Of a stretch of 64,000 nt of DNA, positions 21,680 to 33,934 are shown piece by piece. The position numbers and the translations under genes are program-made. Positions within the stretch are counted from its first letter, which is position 1. The number at the start of each line of letters is the position of its first letter. The stretch covers positions 62,001-126,000 of the forward strand of contig JAFEMH010003606.1 of NCBI GenBank assembly GCA_022495995.1. The letters run 5' to 3'. Below the pieces are notes generated by a model. That model did no database searches, had not been told where the DNA came from, and saw only the letters and a list, made by a program, of their open reading frames with translations. The DNA comes from Adenophora triphylla var. japonica. Lineage: Eukaryota; Streptophyta; Magnoliopsida; Asterales; Campanulaceae.

Positions 21680-22520
21680 TTTTTGCAGATGACTTAAGTT
21701 TTTTTTTTTTTAACGAATTCACTAAGATTTTGTAAGATTCTTTTTTTTTATTAGGGTCATTTTTTATATATAATTACATTTTTGAACGATTTTAGAACCT
21801 TTTAAAAAAATGATTTTAGAAAAAACATTTGTACCTAAATCAATTAAAAATTCATTCGTCATGATTACTTAAGTTTTTTTTAACGAATTCGCTAAGATTT
21901 GGTAAGATTCTTTTTTTTTTTAAACAGAAAAACCGATTATTATTTATTTATATGATTAATGGGTTGGGTTGGGGTTACGAAAAAAAAAATGGTAAAATAG
22001 GGATTAAGAAAATGTTTTTTACTAACCCTCAATGGATAACGGTCCGGATAATCGAGTATATATAAACCCTTAACCTTTTTTTAAGGAGTATACTAAATAA
22101 TTTAAAAAAACAAATAAAATGATCATTTATTTATAATCGATTTTTCTGTGAGATAACGTGAGCTTCGTCATTTATTTATTTATTTATGTGCATTTCAATA
22201 TGATTTATTTATTTATTTATTTTATTAGGATCATTTTTTATATATAATTAAGTTTTTGAACGATTTTAGAATCTTTCATGAAAAAAAAAATGATTTTAGA
22301 AAAAATGTTTGTACCTAAATCAATTAAAAAATCATTCGTCATGATTACTTAAGTTTTTTGTTTCGAACCTTGAGTAAAAATAGGATAGGGAATGAGTTAT
22401 GGATTATAATTATTTATATGATTAATGGGTTTGGTTGAAATTACAAAAAAGAATAATGGTAAAATGGGGATTAAGAAAATATTTTTTACTAACCCTCAAT
22501 GGATAACAGTTTGAATAATC
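21680..22520 (+). repeat. Approximately 470-bp tandem duplication, diverged
   Basis: Blocks repeat in the same order about 475 bases apart: AGGGTCATTTTTTATATAT / AGGATCATTTTTTATATAT, TTTTTGAACGATTTTAGAA, TTGTACCTAAATCAATTAAA, TTCGTCATGATTACTTAAG, and ACTAACCCTCAATGGATAAC (22021 and 22488). No gene is inside. Confidence 0.7.
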
Positions 22521-23025
22521 GACTTTCTCATATTCTCTATGACAGTTATACAAACAAATCACTCTTCATTAAATGTTGATTATTGAACAAAGTAATCATC
22601 AGGATATTGAACATATTTTTTTAATTTTTTATTTGAATGGGAGGAAAGCGATTTTATTATTTTTTTAATTTATGTACTGTCACCGTGTTAGTCACCGTGT
22701 TAGTGGCAAGTGTCCGAGAAAACTAGTTTAGTAACGTTACTGTTGTGAATAACAAATCTCTATTTCAAACATTTTTAAGGAAACAATAATTTGGAAGTTT
22801 GTCTTGAGCAGAACTAAAGAGTTTATTTATGTCTACTCACCACACACTATCTCGGTATCTCCCTCACGTCAAAAATCCCTCCACTTCATACTCCTTGTTT
22901 CCTTCGCTTCTTCCCTTCCCTTCATTTCTCCCATCTCTCAGTTTATTTGCCATTTTTCTCACTTCTCAACGCAATCAATTTGGGTACATTTGAATAATTC
23001 TCTCCCCCTCTCTGCTTCTCTGATC

Positions 23026-23031
23026 ATGTAA
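23026..23031 (+). promoter_or_regulatory. AUG-stop minimal upstream ORF (ATGTAA) in the BOR1 leader region
   Basis: ATGTAA at 23026-23031 lies at the end of a CT-rich, leader-like segment (about 22830-23040) roughly 1 kb upstream of the BOR1 start codon. Further ATGTAA hexamers occur at 23110, 23411 and 23722. Known: in Arabidopsis NIP5;1 the AUGUAA mini-ORF mediates boron-dependent ribosome stalling, and BOR1 translation is also uORF-controlled. Which copies are in the mature leader depends on a leader intron that cannot be placed with certainty. Confidence 0.45.
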
Positions 23032-24032
23032 CTGCAAGTTATCTGTACTCAATCGTCCCGCTAAAGTTGTTCAACTGTCTGTTTCTTGAATAGGGTCATT
23101 TTTATAATAATGTAAAGTGTGAATTAGGTGATTTCTTCCGTGTTCATTTCATGCCCATTTGCTCTAATTTTATCTGAAATTATTCATATTTACTCATGGG
23201 TTCTCGCTAATTTCTGCATTTGATGAGTTTTTATGGTGATTTGTTTCTGATTTCAAGGTTTCCTTACCTTTCTGGTAATGCCCATTTGCTTGAAATTGTT
23301 CTAAACTAGCTTGTAATCCGTCTGTGTTAATGGGTTTTCGTTAGTTATTTTGATTTTCAGCTATTTATTGTACTTTGATATTCAGGGTTTAAGCTGTGAA
23401 CATTCTTACCATGTAACTGATCCCTGGGTTTTTATTGCATTCATGCTGTTTGTAAAAAATCCTCTTCTGTATGGGTCTGATGTTTGCTCTAGTTAACCGC
23501 TAGTTCAGATCTTAGTTATGGAGGGTCTCTTATCATTTCGTTAGTCTTTGGTTTCTTTGGCTATTTGTATGAACTCAACTCGTTAGCAAAGTTTTTCATA
23601 GCCCCATATGGAGTTCAAGTAGTCAAATGTGAATTCTATCTTCCCCTGATTCACATTTAAATCTAATTGATTCTTTTGTTCTTCTTAACAATCGTGTATC
23701 TATTCTTTAATAATCCTGGAAATGTAAAAATCGGCAATTGTGTATCCTTGAGTTATGGACTTCATCCAGAGTCCTTATACATTGAAAAATAATGAATCAA
23801 CTATTTCATTGAACTCCGTTGATGATTAAGTAATCCTTGTCTTTCTACCCATACAATTCCTTCTTTCTTTATGCAAATTTGAGTATCGTCTTATTGGCCT
23901 CTCGAGACCCTTCGTCTAGTTTGAGTACTACTCTTTCCTACCCCTTAGTCGTTTGTCAAAGGAGAAAAGCTAGAGGAAAAATTAAGTGGAATTAAATTCA
24001 AATTTCTTGTTGGAGAAATCATTTGAGTTGCA

Positions 24033-27000
24033 ATGGAAGAAACATTTGTTCCCTTCCGTGGAATCAAGAATGATCTTAAGGGAAGATTATTGTGCTACAA
24101 GGAAGATTGGAAAGGTGGACTCCGTGCCGGTATCAGGTTTGTGATTCATCTAGAACTCTTTTCATTTGTGCATAATTAAACAGTAAGGTATTTTTCTTAG
24201 TTAATTTTTTGAAATTTCCACTGAAAAATACCATATAAATAATCATCTCTATCATTTTTTTTTATTTAGGATCCTGGCTCCAACAACATATATATTCTTT
24301 GCTTCAGCAATTCCTGTAATATCTTTTGGAGAACAGCTTGAGAGAGAAACTGGTATTCTGATTTAGTTTCCAAAATGGCTATGTATTCACCTCCTTTAGA
24401 TGAATTGGTTAACAAGTAGTATTATGATTTTGTGTTCGGCAGATGGAACTTTGACTGCAGTGCAAACACTTGCATCAACAGCACTTTGTGGCATCATCCA
24501 TTCAATAATTGGGGGACAACCGCTACTTATACTGGGTGTAGCTGAGCCAACAGTGTTAATGTACACATTTATGTTCAAATTTGTGAAGGGTCAAAAATAT
24601 TTGGGTCCACATCTCTTCCTAGCTTGGGCAGGATGGTACCTTACTACCTTCTGAACTCCCTCCATAGTTAAACTAGCATGTATTTTTATAGTGGTGCTTA
24701 ATAATGCTATATATGTCTTTGTGCCTAGGGTTTGTGTTTGGACAGCTTTTCTGCTTTTCTTGCTAGCCATTTTGGGTGCTTGCTCCATAATCAACAGATT
24801 CACGCGTGTGGCTGGTGAATTATTTGGTCTTCTGATTGCAATGCTCTTCATGCAGCAGGCTATTAAAGTGAGTATTCAATTACTTTCACTTCTATATTTG
24901 TAAAAAGAAACCAATAAACAAGGTTTTGCTTAGGCCAACAGCTGTGGTGGCATCACCTCATGTTTGTATCAGAAAACTTATCTTTGTGTGCGACATAAAT
25001 TTCTCTTTTTCAGCTTCTCTGAGTAAGTTACGAGTTGATTATCACCAACTCCATTGCAAGTTATAAAAGCAAATGAGTTAATGATAGCCCAGTAAGTTTC
25101 TATGTTTATGTTTAATTTGCTGGTATCTCTCTCATTGCGCTTGTGAAATGTTGGACTGCCAGCTATTTAATAACTCAAGCTATCATGCAAGTGGTTTGAC
25201 ATAATCTACTTATCATAGTATGCTCTAATCCTCAAATACACCTTCACATGTGACTTTTGTATGCCCATTCTTAAGCAAAATATCTCGCACACATAAAACC
25301 ACAGCCTGATGCACCAAAATACATGGGCATTATCTTAGACTGAAATTTTGAAATACTTAGGTCAAGGTACTTGAGAGAGTGTCTGATGAATATAATCATA
25401 TTCTAACATGGATTTTATTCTTAGGGAGTGGTGGATGAGTTTCGTATACCAGAGAGAGAGAATCCTAATCAGCTTGCACTTCAACCTTCTTGGCGCTTTG
25501 GAAATGGAATGTTTGCACTTGTTCTGTCCTTTGGCCTTCTGCTTACTGCATTGAAGAGCCGTAAAGCGAGATCTTGGCGCTATGGAGCAGGTGTTTGTTT
25601 CACAGTTCAAACTGATCCAAGAATTTATACCCATTTTTTCCCATTATGTTGCTATTAGTGGCTTTTCATTCACTGGTTTAGGACAAATTGTATTTTGTGA
25701 TTTTTGGCTTGTTACTCTTTGCATATCATTCATAGTTAAAATTTAAGACAGTAATACTGTTTTCTGTTCTATTGTGCTTTATTGACTTTTAATCTATTTC
25801 CCAAGGATGGTTGCGGGGCTTTATAGCGGATTATGGTGTGCCACTTATGGTAGTGGTATGGACCGGAGTGTCATATATGCCAGTTAATAACGTCCCAAGA
25901 GGAATACCGAGGCGGCTTTTCAGTCCAAATCCATGGTCTGCAGGTGCATATTCAAATTGGACGGTTGTCAAGGTGGTTCCTCTACTAAATCTTTGGTTTA
26001 CTATGCTACGTATCATACTAAATATTATACGCTGAGCAACCTGAACTTCAAAAATGTGTACTTGCACAGGAAATGCTTAATGTACCTCCACTCTATATTG
26101 TTGGAGCATTGATTCCTGCAACCATGATTGCGGTATTATACTATTTTGATCACAGTGTTGCATCTCAACTTGCTCAACAAGAAGAATTCAATTTGAAGAA
26201 ACCTGCTTCATATCATTATGATCTTCTTCTTTTGGGATTCTTGGTAAGATAATCGTTTTGTAATTTATGTTGCCAATGTTAACTCGATGCTTGGTAAACG
26301 GTTTCACTTCAATTTAATTTGTGTTCATTAACCAGGTCATATTATGTGGTCTTATTGGCATTCCTCCTGCAAATGGAGTTATTCCACAATCTCCAATGCA
26401 CACGAAATCCTTAGCCACTCTGAAGCATCAGGTACCAATATCTTTGCGTTGGTGCTTATAATTGTTGTATCCTGCTTATGCTTGAGACAAGGTTCTTTAT
26501 CTTGTTCCTCTTCCTTGAAACAGCTCCTGCGTAATAAGCTTGTATCTACAGCTCGAAAAAGTATAAGCAAGAACTCAAACCTGGGCCAGTTGTACCAGAG
26601 CATGCAAGAAGCATATAACGGAATGCAGACCCCGCTAGTCTATCAAACTCCAGCTGCTCTGGTAAAAACCAGTGTAATTGATGAATGTTACAAGTTGTGT
26701 GACTTTTCCTCATTCGTAAGAATTGTGCCTTAAACAGGGACTGAAAGAGTTGAAAGAGTCGACAATCCAGTTGGCTTCAAGCCATGGCTACATTGATGCG
26801 CCAGTCGATGAGACTGTATTTGATGTTGATAAGGACATTGATGAACTTCTACCAGTTGAAGTCAAAGAACAAAGACTTAGCAATCTACTTCAAGCATCGA
26901 TGGTTGGTGCTTGCATTGCTGCTATGCCAATTCTAAAGAAAATACCAACATCAGTTCTTTGGGGTTACTTTGCTTTCATGGCCATTGAGAGCTTGCCTGG

Positions 27001-28214
27001 AAATCAGTTCTGGGAGCGGATATTGTTACTTTTCACTGCTCCAAGTCGAAGATACAAGTATGTTTTCACTTTTCTGAACTCGTAAAATGTCTTATGTTTT
27101 TATTTTAATTTATTAACTATTTTCCTTGTCCTTTTTGCTACTTAACCTTGCAGGGTATTGGAGAAATATCATGCAACCTTTGTGGAGACGGTCCCTTTTA
27201 AAACAAATGCAGCCTTCACCTTGTTTCAGACAGCTTACTTGCTCATGTGTTTTGGCCTAACATGGATCCCTATAGCTGGTGTTCTTTTCCCATTGTTAAT
27301 CATGCTTCTTGTCCCAGTGAGGCAGTATTTGCTACCCAAGTTTTTCAAAGCAGCCCATCTTCAAGACTTAGATGCTGCTGAATATGAAGATGCCCCTGCC
27401 GTGACTTACAATATCGCCTTTGAAGTAAGTTCTACAGTACTTTTATTTCATATGAGCATGCTGATTATTATCATAATTTGGAAAGTATCTGGAATTTATT
27501 TTAAAATTTGGCCTGTGTGATCTCTATTCCACAAGTTGGATCATATATATTTTGAGCTGTTTTATTTTTTTATTTAATTATTCGATTATTACCCTTGAGA
27601 CTTCATGCTTTTGAAGTCCAAGGTCTACAAAAGACCCCTGCTTGAAGGTTCTTGGGCATCTAGCTGCAACCAATTTGTGGTCAGACAAATGGGTTTAGAA
27701 TGTTTAGTATAACCTTGTGCTCAACTTTGATTATGCATTCGGCCCCCTTTATTATTATTATTATTAATTTTAAATTAGATTTTTAATTAATAAATTCCTT
27801 AAGCTATTACAAGAGTGCACTTGAAAGTGCATTTGGCCCCTTCGTAGTTACTTTTATGCCTTTAAACTTTTGTTTTAACTATCAAGTTTTAAACACCTGC
27901 AGGATCAGGAAGGTCATCCTAGAACTGCTCACCTAGATAGTGGGGAGATTCTTGATGAAATTATAACAAGAAGCCGAGGAGAAGTCCGCCACACCAATAG
28001 TGCAAAAGTGACAAGTTCTACCCCAACTTCACTAGAAGATATGAAGGCTTCATATAGTCCAAGAGTTCCACAGGGGGTTTACAGCCCTCGTCTGAACGAG
28101 ATAAGGGCAGAAAAGAGCCCCAGATTCACTGGAAAAGGACTTGAATTCAAGCAAACGCCCAGTCCCCGCGCTTTCGTCTTTGGTCAAACTAGTCATGGCT
28201 CCCCTTCAAGCTAA
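24033..28214 (+). CDS. BOR1: Borate efflux transporter, BOR1 class (12 exons, 720 aa)
   Basis: Exports borate across the plasma membrane (xylem loading); SLC4-like family. Exons: 24033-24136, 24270-24352, 24443-24635, 24729-24867, 25425-25590, 25806-25972, 26070-26243, 26336-26431, 26524-26661, 26738-27057, 27154-27424, 27903-28214; all introns GT-AG and the frame closes at 720 codons (Arabidopsis BOR1 has 704). Starts [19 protein letters not shown]; the membrane core shows [19 protein letters not shown] and FRIPERENP. The large cytosolic loop keeps Tyr397 (YQSM) and Tyr404 (YNGM), equivalent to the YxxM-type sorting motifs that direct polar placement and endocytosis in BOR1. The C-terminus [14 protein letters not shown]...SRGEVRHT is typical of the BOR1/BOR2 group rather than BOR4. 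Translation may be controlled by upstream ATGTAA units. Confidence 0.96.
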
Positions 28215-28464
28215 ATTCCTATACTTAGTTATCCCTATGTTAGAGTCTATGTGGTGCTCGAGAGGTCTTATTTTGTGTAATTATGTAAAATCGTGCTACA
28301 GGTATATCATTTAACTGGTAAAATTTACCCAATTAGCTGGGTAGAACATAGTTATGATAATGGAAAGTATTCTTGCTTTTTCACATCTTATGTGCCATAG
28401 ACCTGCATTTGCAAGGAGCAAGTTTACACTAATTTCTTTGATTTAACACTACCTTTATTTAGTA

Positions 28465-28650
28465 CTCCCTCCGTCCCAAAATGAATGTCCAGATTTTTTT
28501 CAAGACTGCCTCCACTTGGCATCTTCCTTCTTGTCATGATCAAGGTTTCAGTCTCCCGAGATTTCATGTAGCCACATCTTTGTGAACTTTTTGAAACTAA
28601 TGGATGATTGTCAATTTCAGAGAAGGAGGTACGTAGTATTTCTTCCCACT
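28465..28650. mobile_element. Stowaway MITE left end, partner unclear
   Basis: TA (28463-28464) followed by CTCCCTCCGTCCCAAAATGA is a standard Stowaway terminus 250 bases after the BOR1 stop. The expected right terminus is not clean; AGAAGGAGGTA near 28620 may be its decayed form. Confidence 0.5.
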
Positions 28651-29277
28651 TATTTAGTATTGCTTGCTGAACTTGTCTGCTTGATATTGAACAGCACTCA
28701 CCCATTAAAGCAGTGAGCTTTTTGCCTCTTTAATGGAACTTGTCGGGATGGGACCGCAAAGATCAACTTGGTGTCATCGTATTGCAAAGGGCTCTGCAAA
28801 TCTTTTCTGATGTTGCACCATATAAAGGTAACTAATTTCTACTTTAGCTGGCTTGTCCTGCTTAATTACTTCCTCCCTCCCAAAATAAATGACAAATCAA
28901 TCTTTTTAATAAGCTCTTTACTGTTTGTCCTAAATTGACCTCAATCTTTTCATATTATCTGCATAGCAGCCGCTTTAATAGCAAAGAGTAAGGTTGCATT
29001 TGAAAATGGTGCTACATGTATGTTGATTTTGCCTTAACATAACAATAGCTGAGCTTGTTTTTAAGAGCATCTTTAACCTTAACCGTGACACTTCAAAGTC
29101 ATCCCTCTCTCCTCCACCTCCACCTCAGCTCCACGTCATCAGTCATCAATAATACAATTCCAAACAATTTTATCTCCATTCATGACAAAAATCATCAGTT
29201 TCTCTCTCCTACTTTTTATTATACCCCACCATATTTTCTCTTTCCTACTCATTTATATTATATTTATTACTACTATA

Positions 29278-29564
29278 CTCCCTCCGTCCCTGCGAAAGAG
29301 CCACAAAATTTGTCCGGCACGCAAAATAAGAAATGTGATGTAGGAAAGAGAAAAAGTTTAAATGTTGTGAGTATGAAAAATTAAATAGGAGAGAGAATGA
29401 GTGGGAGGTGATGTAAGAAAGAGAATGTTGTGAGTGTAAAAGTAAAATAGGAGAGAGAATGAGCGGAGAGAATAGTGATTTAAGATTTCCTTTTTGGGAA
29501 AGTGGCTTTTTAAATGGGACGCCCAAAAAGGAAATAAATGGCTCTTTCGCTGGGACGGAGGGAG
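29278..29564. mobile_element. Complete Stowaway MITE (287 bp)
   Basis: Ends CTCCCTCCGTCCCTGCGAAA (left) and GCTGGGACGGAGGGAG (right) are flanked by TA duplications at 29276-29277 and 29565-29566. The interior has GAATGAGTGG blocks shared with other copies in the window. The long subterminal inverted repeats include AAAGAGCCA/TGGCTCTTTC. Confidence 0.88.
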
Positions 29565-30125
29565 TATATAATTATTAATTATTGTACTATATAAATGATT
29601 AGTTATAAATTTCATTATAATTAATTATTTTATTAATATATTTTATTTTTTAATTATAGAGAGTGATAAAATATTAATAATGGTAGTTTTTTCAATATTC
29701 TTGTATTTTTATTATTTTTTATATGTTAATTGCAATTTTTGTTCAAAAAATTAATTTCAAAACAAAAAAAGTTAAATCATCTTTTTCATGTCGTGAAGCC
29801 CATCGTCTGACAAAAAAAAAAAAAAAAAAAGTCATCCATGACTTTATAAAAGTCATGATTGGGGAATTTTATGTCGCCACCTCATCTCATGCCATGGACT
29901 AAAGTCATGGCTGCATGTGCTCTAAGCGCCTGCTCTTAATGAGGGTAGGTTAGGAGATGACCAAACTTTATATGCTATTTTTAGAAATGAGACATCTATT
30001 TTGGGACCAACCATAATGGAAAGTGTGACATTTATTCCGAGATGGCGGGAGTATTATTTACACATGTTTATGTTCCTAGCTTGAATATTTATTTCTCATA
30101 ACCTTTATTATGTACCTGATTTTAT

Positions 30126-30360
30126 GATTTTTTTTTTTTTTTAATCAATGATGTCAATAGTTGGTAGTGAAAGAGACTCGAAGAATAGATGCAACCTTTT
30201 TAGGCACTTTTATAAAGCATGGGTCCAACAACGGCCCCATACAGCTTTTATAGTGTTTTCATAAATTACACTATAAATCTTCAAAAATGGTTGTTGTGGG
30301 ACTTGAATTCCCAATCATAAAGTTAAAAATCTAGCACCTCACCAATAAACTAGACAAACT
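30126..30360 (-). mobile_element. SINE-like element, minus orientation
   Basis: On the minus strand the head carries an A-box-like TGGTGAGGTGC and a B-box-like GGGAATTCAAGTCCC. The opposite end is an A-run (T-run 30127-30143 on the plus strand). Length of about 230 bp fits plant SINEs. Confidence 0.45.
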
Positions 30361-30444
30361 ATTTTATTAAATGGGTGCACTTGCACCCATAACCCATAGA
30401 CAAACTATTTTATTAAATGGGTGCACTTGCACCCATAACCCATA
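30352..30444 (+). repeat. 46-bp perfect tandem duplication
   Basis: AGACAAACTATTTTATTAAA through GGGTGCACTTGCACCCATAACCCAT occurs twice head to tail. Each copy holds the palindrome GGGTGCACTTGCACCC. The second copy lacks only its last bases. Confidence 0.85.
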
Positions 30445-30904
30445 TATGGCGCTCCTTATATCCACCAATCCATACCAGGCTTGTTATTTGAAAATGATCC
30501 AGCTATGCAATTAACTGAAGGTACAACTTCAGCTGGTAGTGATGATGCTAAAGATAGTGGAATGAATCCCAAGCATTCCACTAAGACTTGTACCCCCTCC
30601 CCGAAAACATATACCCTATACAAATTTCATAAGTCACCTTAACATCATTCCTTAATCTGCCCCCTTTCCAGAACCAGCACAAATTTGGTCCTCTTCCTTG
30701 TTCCTAGCTTGAATATTTGTTTGTGTCGATGATGGAGCCGGATTATGAGGTATTTAAATCAATTACCCGTTCTCCGCAATTTCCAAGTAATTTGCGTCGA
30801 TTGATTTTCCCTCCTTGAATTTCGAATCCATCGCTGTGATGGCGTTATTTTTTATTTTTATTTTTTTTGGAGATATATTACTTTTTTTTTTTTGAGATAT
30901 ATAC

Positions 30905-30990
30905 CTAATAGGCCTAGAAAAATGGGGGCCCTCCAAAATTTGGGACCCGGTGCCGTAGAACCTTTTGCACCTATTAATGGCCGGGCCTGA
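30905..30990 (-). mobile_element. Terminal fragment of a hAT-type element
   Basis: Read on the minus strand: TCAGGCCCGGCCATTAATAG, then GGCACCGGGTCCC and TTTGGAGGGCCCCC. Plant hAT elements commonly begin CAGGGCCGGCC and continue with such gcccc-rich text. Only one end is seen. Confidence 0.4.
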
Positions 30991-31152
30991 GTATATAGTA
31001 TATGTATATGAGAGTAAATTGTATATGAGAGCTCTATAGAAAGTATTATAAAGAGAGAGAGCACATCACTTACTTTGTTCTTCTAGAGTAGGGTTATATA
31101 TAGTAGAAATAAGTATGTACGTACTATTTTTGAGAATCTCACTGTATGTATT

Positions 31153-31154
<2 letters not shown>

Positions 31155-31228
<74 letters not shown>
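31155..31228. repeat. (TA)n microsatellite, 74 bp
   Basis: Uninterrupted AT dinucleotide run. The isoleucine/tyrosine-rich ORF across it is an artefact. Confidence 0.97.
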
Positions 31229-31231
<3 letters not shown>

Positions 31232-31387
31232 ATATTTGCGTGTATTACACTGTGTATATATGTACGTATAAATAGATGGAAAAGTCGGGTTCATCAAGAT
31301 GCAATTATATTATTGTGGTATTTAGTATTTGCTCATTTCAGTCAAAGTTTTTTTTTTATTTATTTATTAATAAAATGAAGGCTGGTT

Positions 31388-31525
31388 TGATTCATTGGGC
31401 TGGACTAACTATTTGGGCCGATTTGATTAATGGGCTGGACTATGAAGCATTTGGGCTGATTTGATTAATGGGCTGGTCTATGAAACATTTTGGCTAATCT
31501 AATTCATGGGCTGGATTTGAAACAA
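31388..31525 (+). repeat. About 40-bp tandem repeat (GGGCTGGACTA unit), three to four copies
   Basis: The words TTGATTAATGGGCTGG, TATGAAGCATTTGGGCTGA and their variants repeat with a period of about 40 bases. Non-coding. Confidence 0.65.
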
Positions 31526-31587
31526 TGTTCCTCTCCATTTTTAAACCCATTTTTGCCTTATTGGAATAATTTGTACATACTTTTTCT

Positions 31588-31772
31588 AGAGCCGTCAATA
31601 CGGGAATACGGGACGGGACGAGATGAAATTACGTTGTTCCACGACGGGAACGGGACGAAATGGGACGGGACAAAACGGGACGGGACGAAAATACTCCGTC
31701 CCATCCCGTCCCATTTGCGGGACGCGGGATCCCGCGGGACCCAAACGGGACGAAAATACTTCGTCATCAATT
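31588..31772. mobile_element. CGGGACGGGACG-rich MITE copy 1 (hAT-like), right end missing
   Basis: The left terminus AGAGCCGTCAATACGGG equals the complement of the right terminus of the complete copy at 33756-33934. The body is a run of ACGGGACGGGACGAAA blocks on the left and CGTCCCATCCCGTCCCAT on the right, so it can fold back. The matching right terminus is absent. Confidence 0.65.
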
Positions 31773-32127
31773 AAGTTTATCTTTCTCCCTAAGAAGAAAA
31801 AGAACAAGTTTATTCTACGCACATGAGCTCTCTTTGACAAGCTTGAGATTGTGAAGTGCTTTCGATTAAAAAGTGGCCGCAACACATACATGTAGTTTGG
31901 TGAATTACGTGAGTAGCTATGTTAATAATGGACATTCAACATGACATTAACGGCTTAATGTGTATCATGAACATTAAGTGGCAATAATGAAAGCATGTCT
32001 TGATAACAGCTCTGTTCAAACGAGGATATTTGGATTGTTCGGTTTCAAGATTATGTCATTGCAGGTTTGTCCAGTATGATAACAATATATTTTGTTAAAA
32101 AAGAAGGAAGATGTTCTGAGCAAGACC

Positions 32128-33716
32128 TGTAGGTGTTAGTGCCCTAGGCCTATAGAGATAGACCTTTATGTAATGTCATTGTTCATTTATATATGAGATT
32201 GTTTATTTGATTATTATATGTGTTTGCATGTTTAGTTATAATAATCGTGCCCCTAGTACTTATGAAGCACTAGTATGAAGTCTAATGGATAATCATGTGA
32301 TGATTATATGCATGGAGATGCACATTAGATTCATGGGTACTTGTTAGAGAACAAGGTACTGGACTTGACCCATTATGAGATTTATGTCATGGTCATATGT
32401 CATAATTAAATCTCATATAGTCATATCATTGATATCCTTTGACCTGAGGTTATCATTGTCTTCCGCTTGATGAATATCATGTTTGATATAGTTTAACGTT
32501 GTCTTTAACCGGATAACAATAAGGGCTATCATTGGCATGGTATGATTCTTGTTGGGAAGAATGATAAGTCAAGATGGAAATTGTCCCTCGTAAAGAGAGA
32601 TGTTTGCTTGGCCACTCGTGAGTAAGATTGATGTAGTGCATGGCCATGCCCGAATGAATTAATGTGATTAATGTCATTCGATTAATCAATTTACTTAGTA
32701 ACGAGAAAGCATTGAACAATATGAGTTGACGTGGACCATGACTCATGTTCAATATAACATCATGTGACAATGGGATTGTGATATGTTCTATGTAGGAAAA
32801 ACGAACTTGATATTATATTATTTGGGTAGGCGTGATGGCTTGCTAGAGTCCGCTCATGTCTTATGAGGATCGATGTGATCGAACTCATTGCCAACATAAT
32901 ATAGTCCTATGGGGTCACACGCATCGAACGAATTGTCAAAAATGGAATTATGGATTAGGGTGTGTTGGGTGACCGCCCAGTGCTATGGGCGACCGCCCAC
33001 GTTATTTGAAAACCTGGGCATCGGGAGGCTGCTGAGACGGGCGACCGCCCTTGTCCTTATGGGCGACCGCCCATGTTGGTTTTCGAATAAGGGATTAAGC
33101 TCTGGACACATGAGCGACCGCCCATGACCTTATGAGCGACCGCCCATATGGGTTTTCGGAGGATGGGATTAAGCTCTGGACACATGGGCGACCGCCCATG
33201 TCCTGATGGGCGACCGCCCATGTCCGCTGAATGCTGAAACCGTTTTTCCCAAGGGTTTTAATAGGGCATAATATTTATTGAGTATAAATAGAATTCCTCT
33301 TCAACCCTAGCAGCCAGTCACGAATTTTGAGCTTTGAGAAAGACAAAATAGAGAGGTTTTTCAATTGTGAATTGAAAAATCATCACACCAATTCCATAAT
33401 ACATATAGATTGAAAAGGTTTCAATCAAGGGGTCTAGCAATCCTCCTAGAAAGAGTTCTAGGGTTCGTTCATCGCGTGGATACTCGTAGAGGATCTTCGC
33501 AAATCAAGATCTCTCGTTCGTGGTTCAAGCATTGTTGATTGAAGATTTGCTAATCCTTCAATCTGGAGTTAGAGCACGTATATCAACGACAAAGGCACTC
33601 GAGGTTGGTAACCCTAATTCATACTTCTTAATTATTCATTTAGAACGGATTCTAGGGTTTTGGGTATTCGAGTTATTTGCATTATTCCGCTGCGCATGGA
33701 CCCTCGAAACCCAACA
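32128..33716 (+). mobile_element. Solo LTR (1,589 bp), Copia-type, with perfect 5-bp target duplication
   Basis: Begins TGTAGGTGTTAGTGCCCTAG and ends CGAAACCCAACA, flanked by AGACC on both sides (32123-32127 and 33717-33721). A TATA box (GAGTATAAATAG near 33279) is followed by a leader-like R/U5 and the TTCCGCTGCGCATGG ... CCCAACA ending common in long plant Copia LTRs. No internal domain adjoins, so it is a solo LTR. Confidence 0.9.
32966..33223 (+). repeat. Array of GGGCGACCGCCCA quasi-palindromes in the LTR U3
   Basis: Eight copies of CGACCGCCC or close variants (first one TGACCGCCC, two starting GAGCGACC) occur in pairs. The pairs are separated by GGTTTTCGGAnnATGGGATTAAGCTCTGGACACATG-like text, indicating amplification of a larger unit of about 80 bases. 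The block is GC-rich in an AT-rich LTR and lies just upstream of its TATA box. Confidence 0.88.
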
Positions 33717-33755
33717 AGACCAATTACAGATCTTCACAAGTGAGACCTAATACTT

Positions 33756-33934
33756 GTACGGGTCAATACGGGAAAACGGGACGGGACGGGATAAAAATAA
33801 GTTGTCCCGCGACGGAAACGGGACGATACGGGACGGGACGAAAACGGGACGAGACTAAAATATTCCGTCCCATCCCGTCCTATTTGTATGACGGAACGGA
33901 ACGTCCCAACGGGACCGTCCCAACTTGACGGCTC
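33756..33934. mobile_element. CGGGACGGGACG-rich MITE copy 2 (hAT-like) with 8-bp duplication
   Basis: The element is flanked by TAATACTT on both sides (33748-33755, 33935-33942), an 8-bp duplication as made by hAT transposases. The right end, complemented, is GAGCCGTCAAGTTGGGAC; the left end GTACGGGTCAATACGGG is a damaged version. Body: ACGGGACGGGAC repeats facing CCGTCCCATCCCGTCC. Confidence 0.8.

Noticed and set aside
28868..30051. Possible large Stowaway-like element enclosing the MITE at 29278-29564
   Set aside because: CCTCCCTCCCAAAATAAATG at 28870 and TTTATTCCGAGATGGCGGGAG at 30031 might pair, but there are too many mismatches and the length (1.2 kb) is atypical.
31115..31378. 87-codon ORF with Ile/Tyr alternation
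   Set aside because: Produced by the (TA)n microsatellite.
32966..33223. CRISPR-like appearance of regularly repeated palindromes
   Set aside because: Plant nuclear LTR, irregular spacing, repeated spacers and no cas genes; the units are amplified enhancer-type motifs. The same applies to 9540-9690 and 34420-35041.
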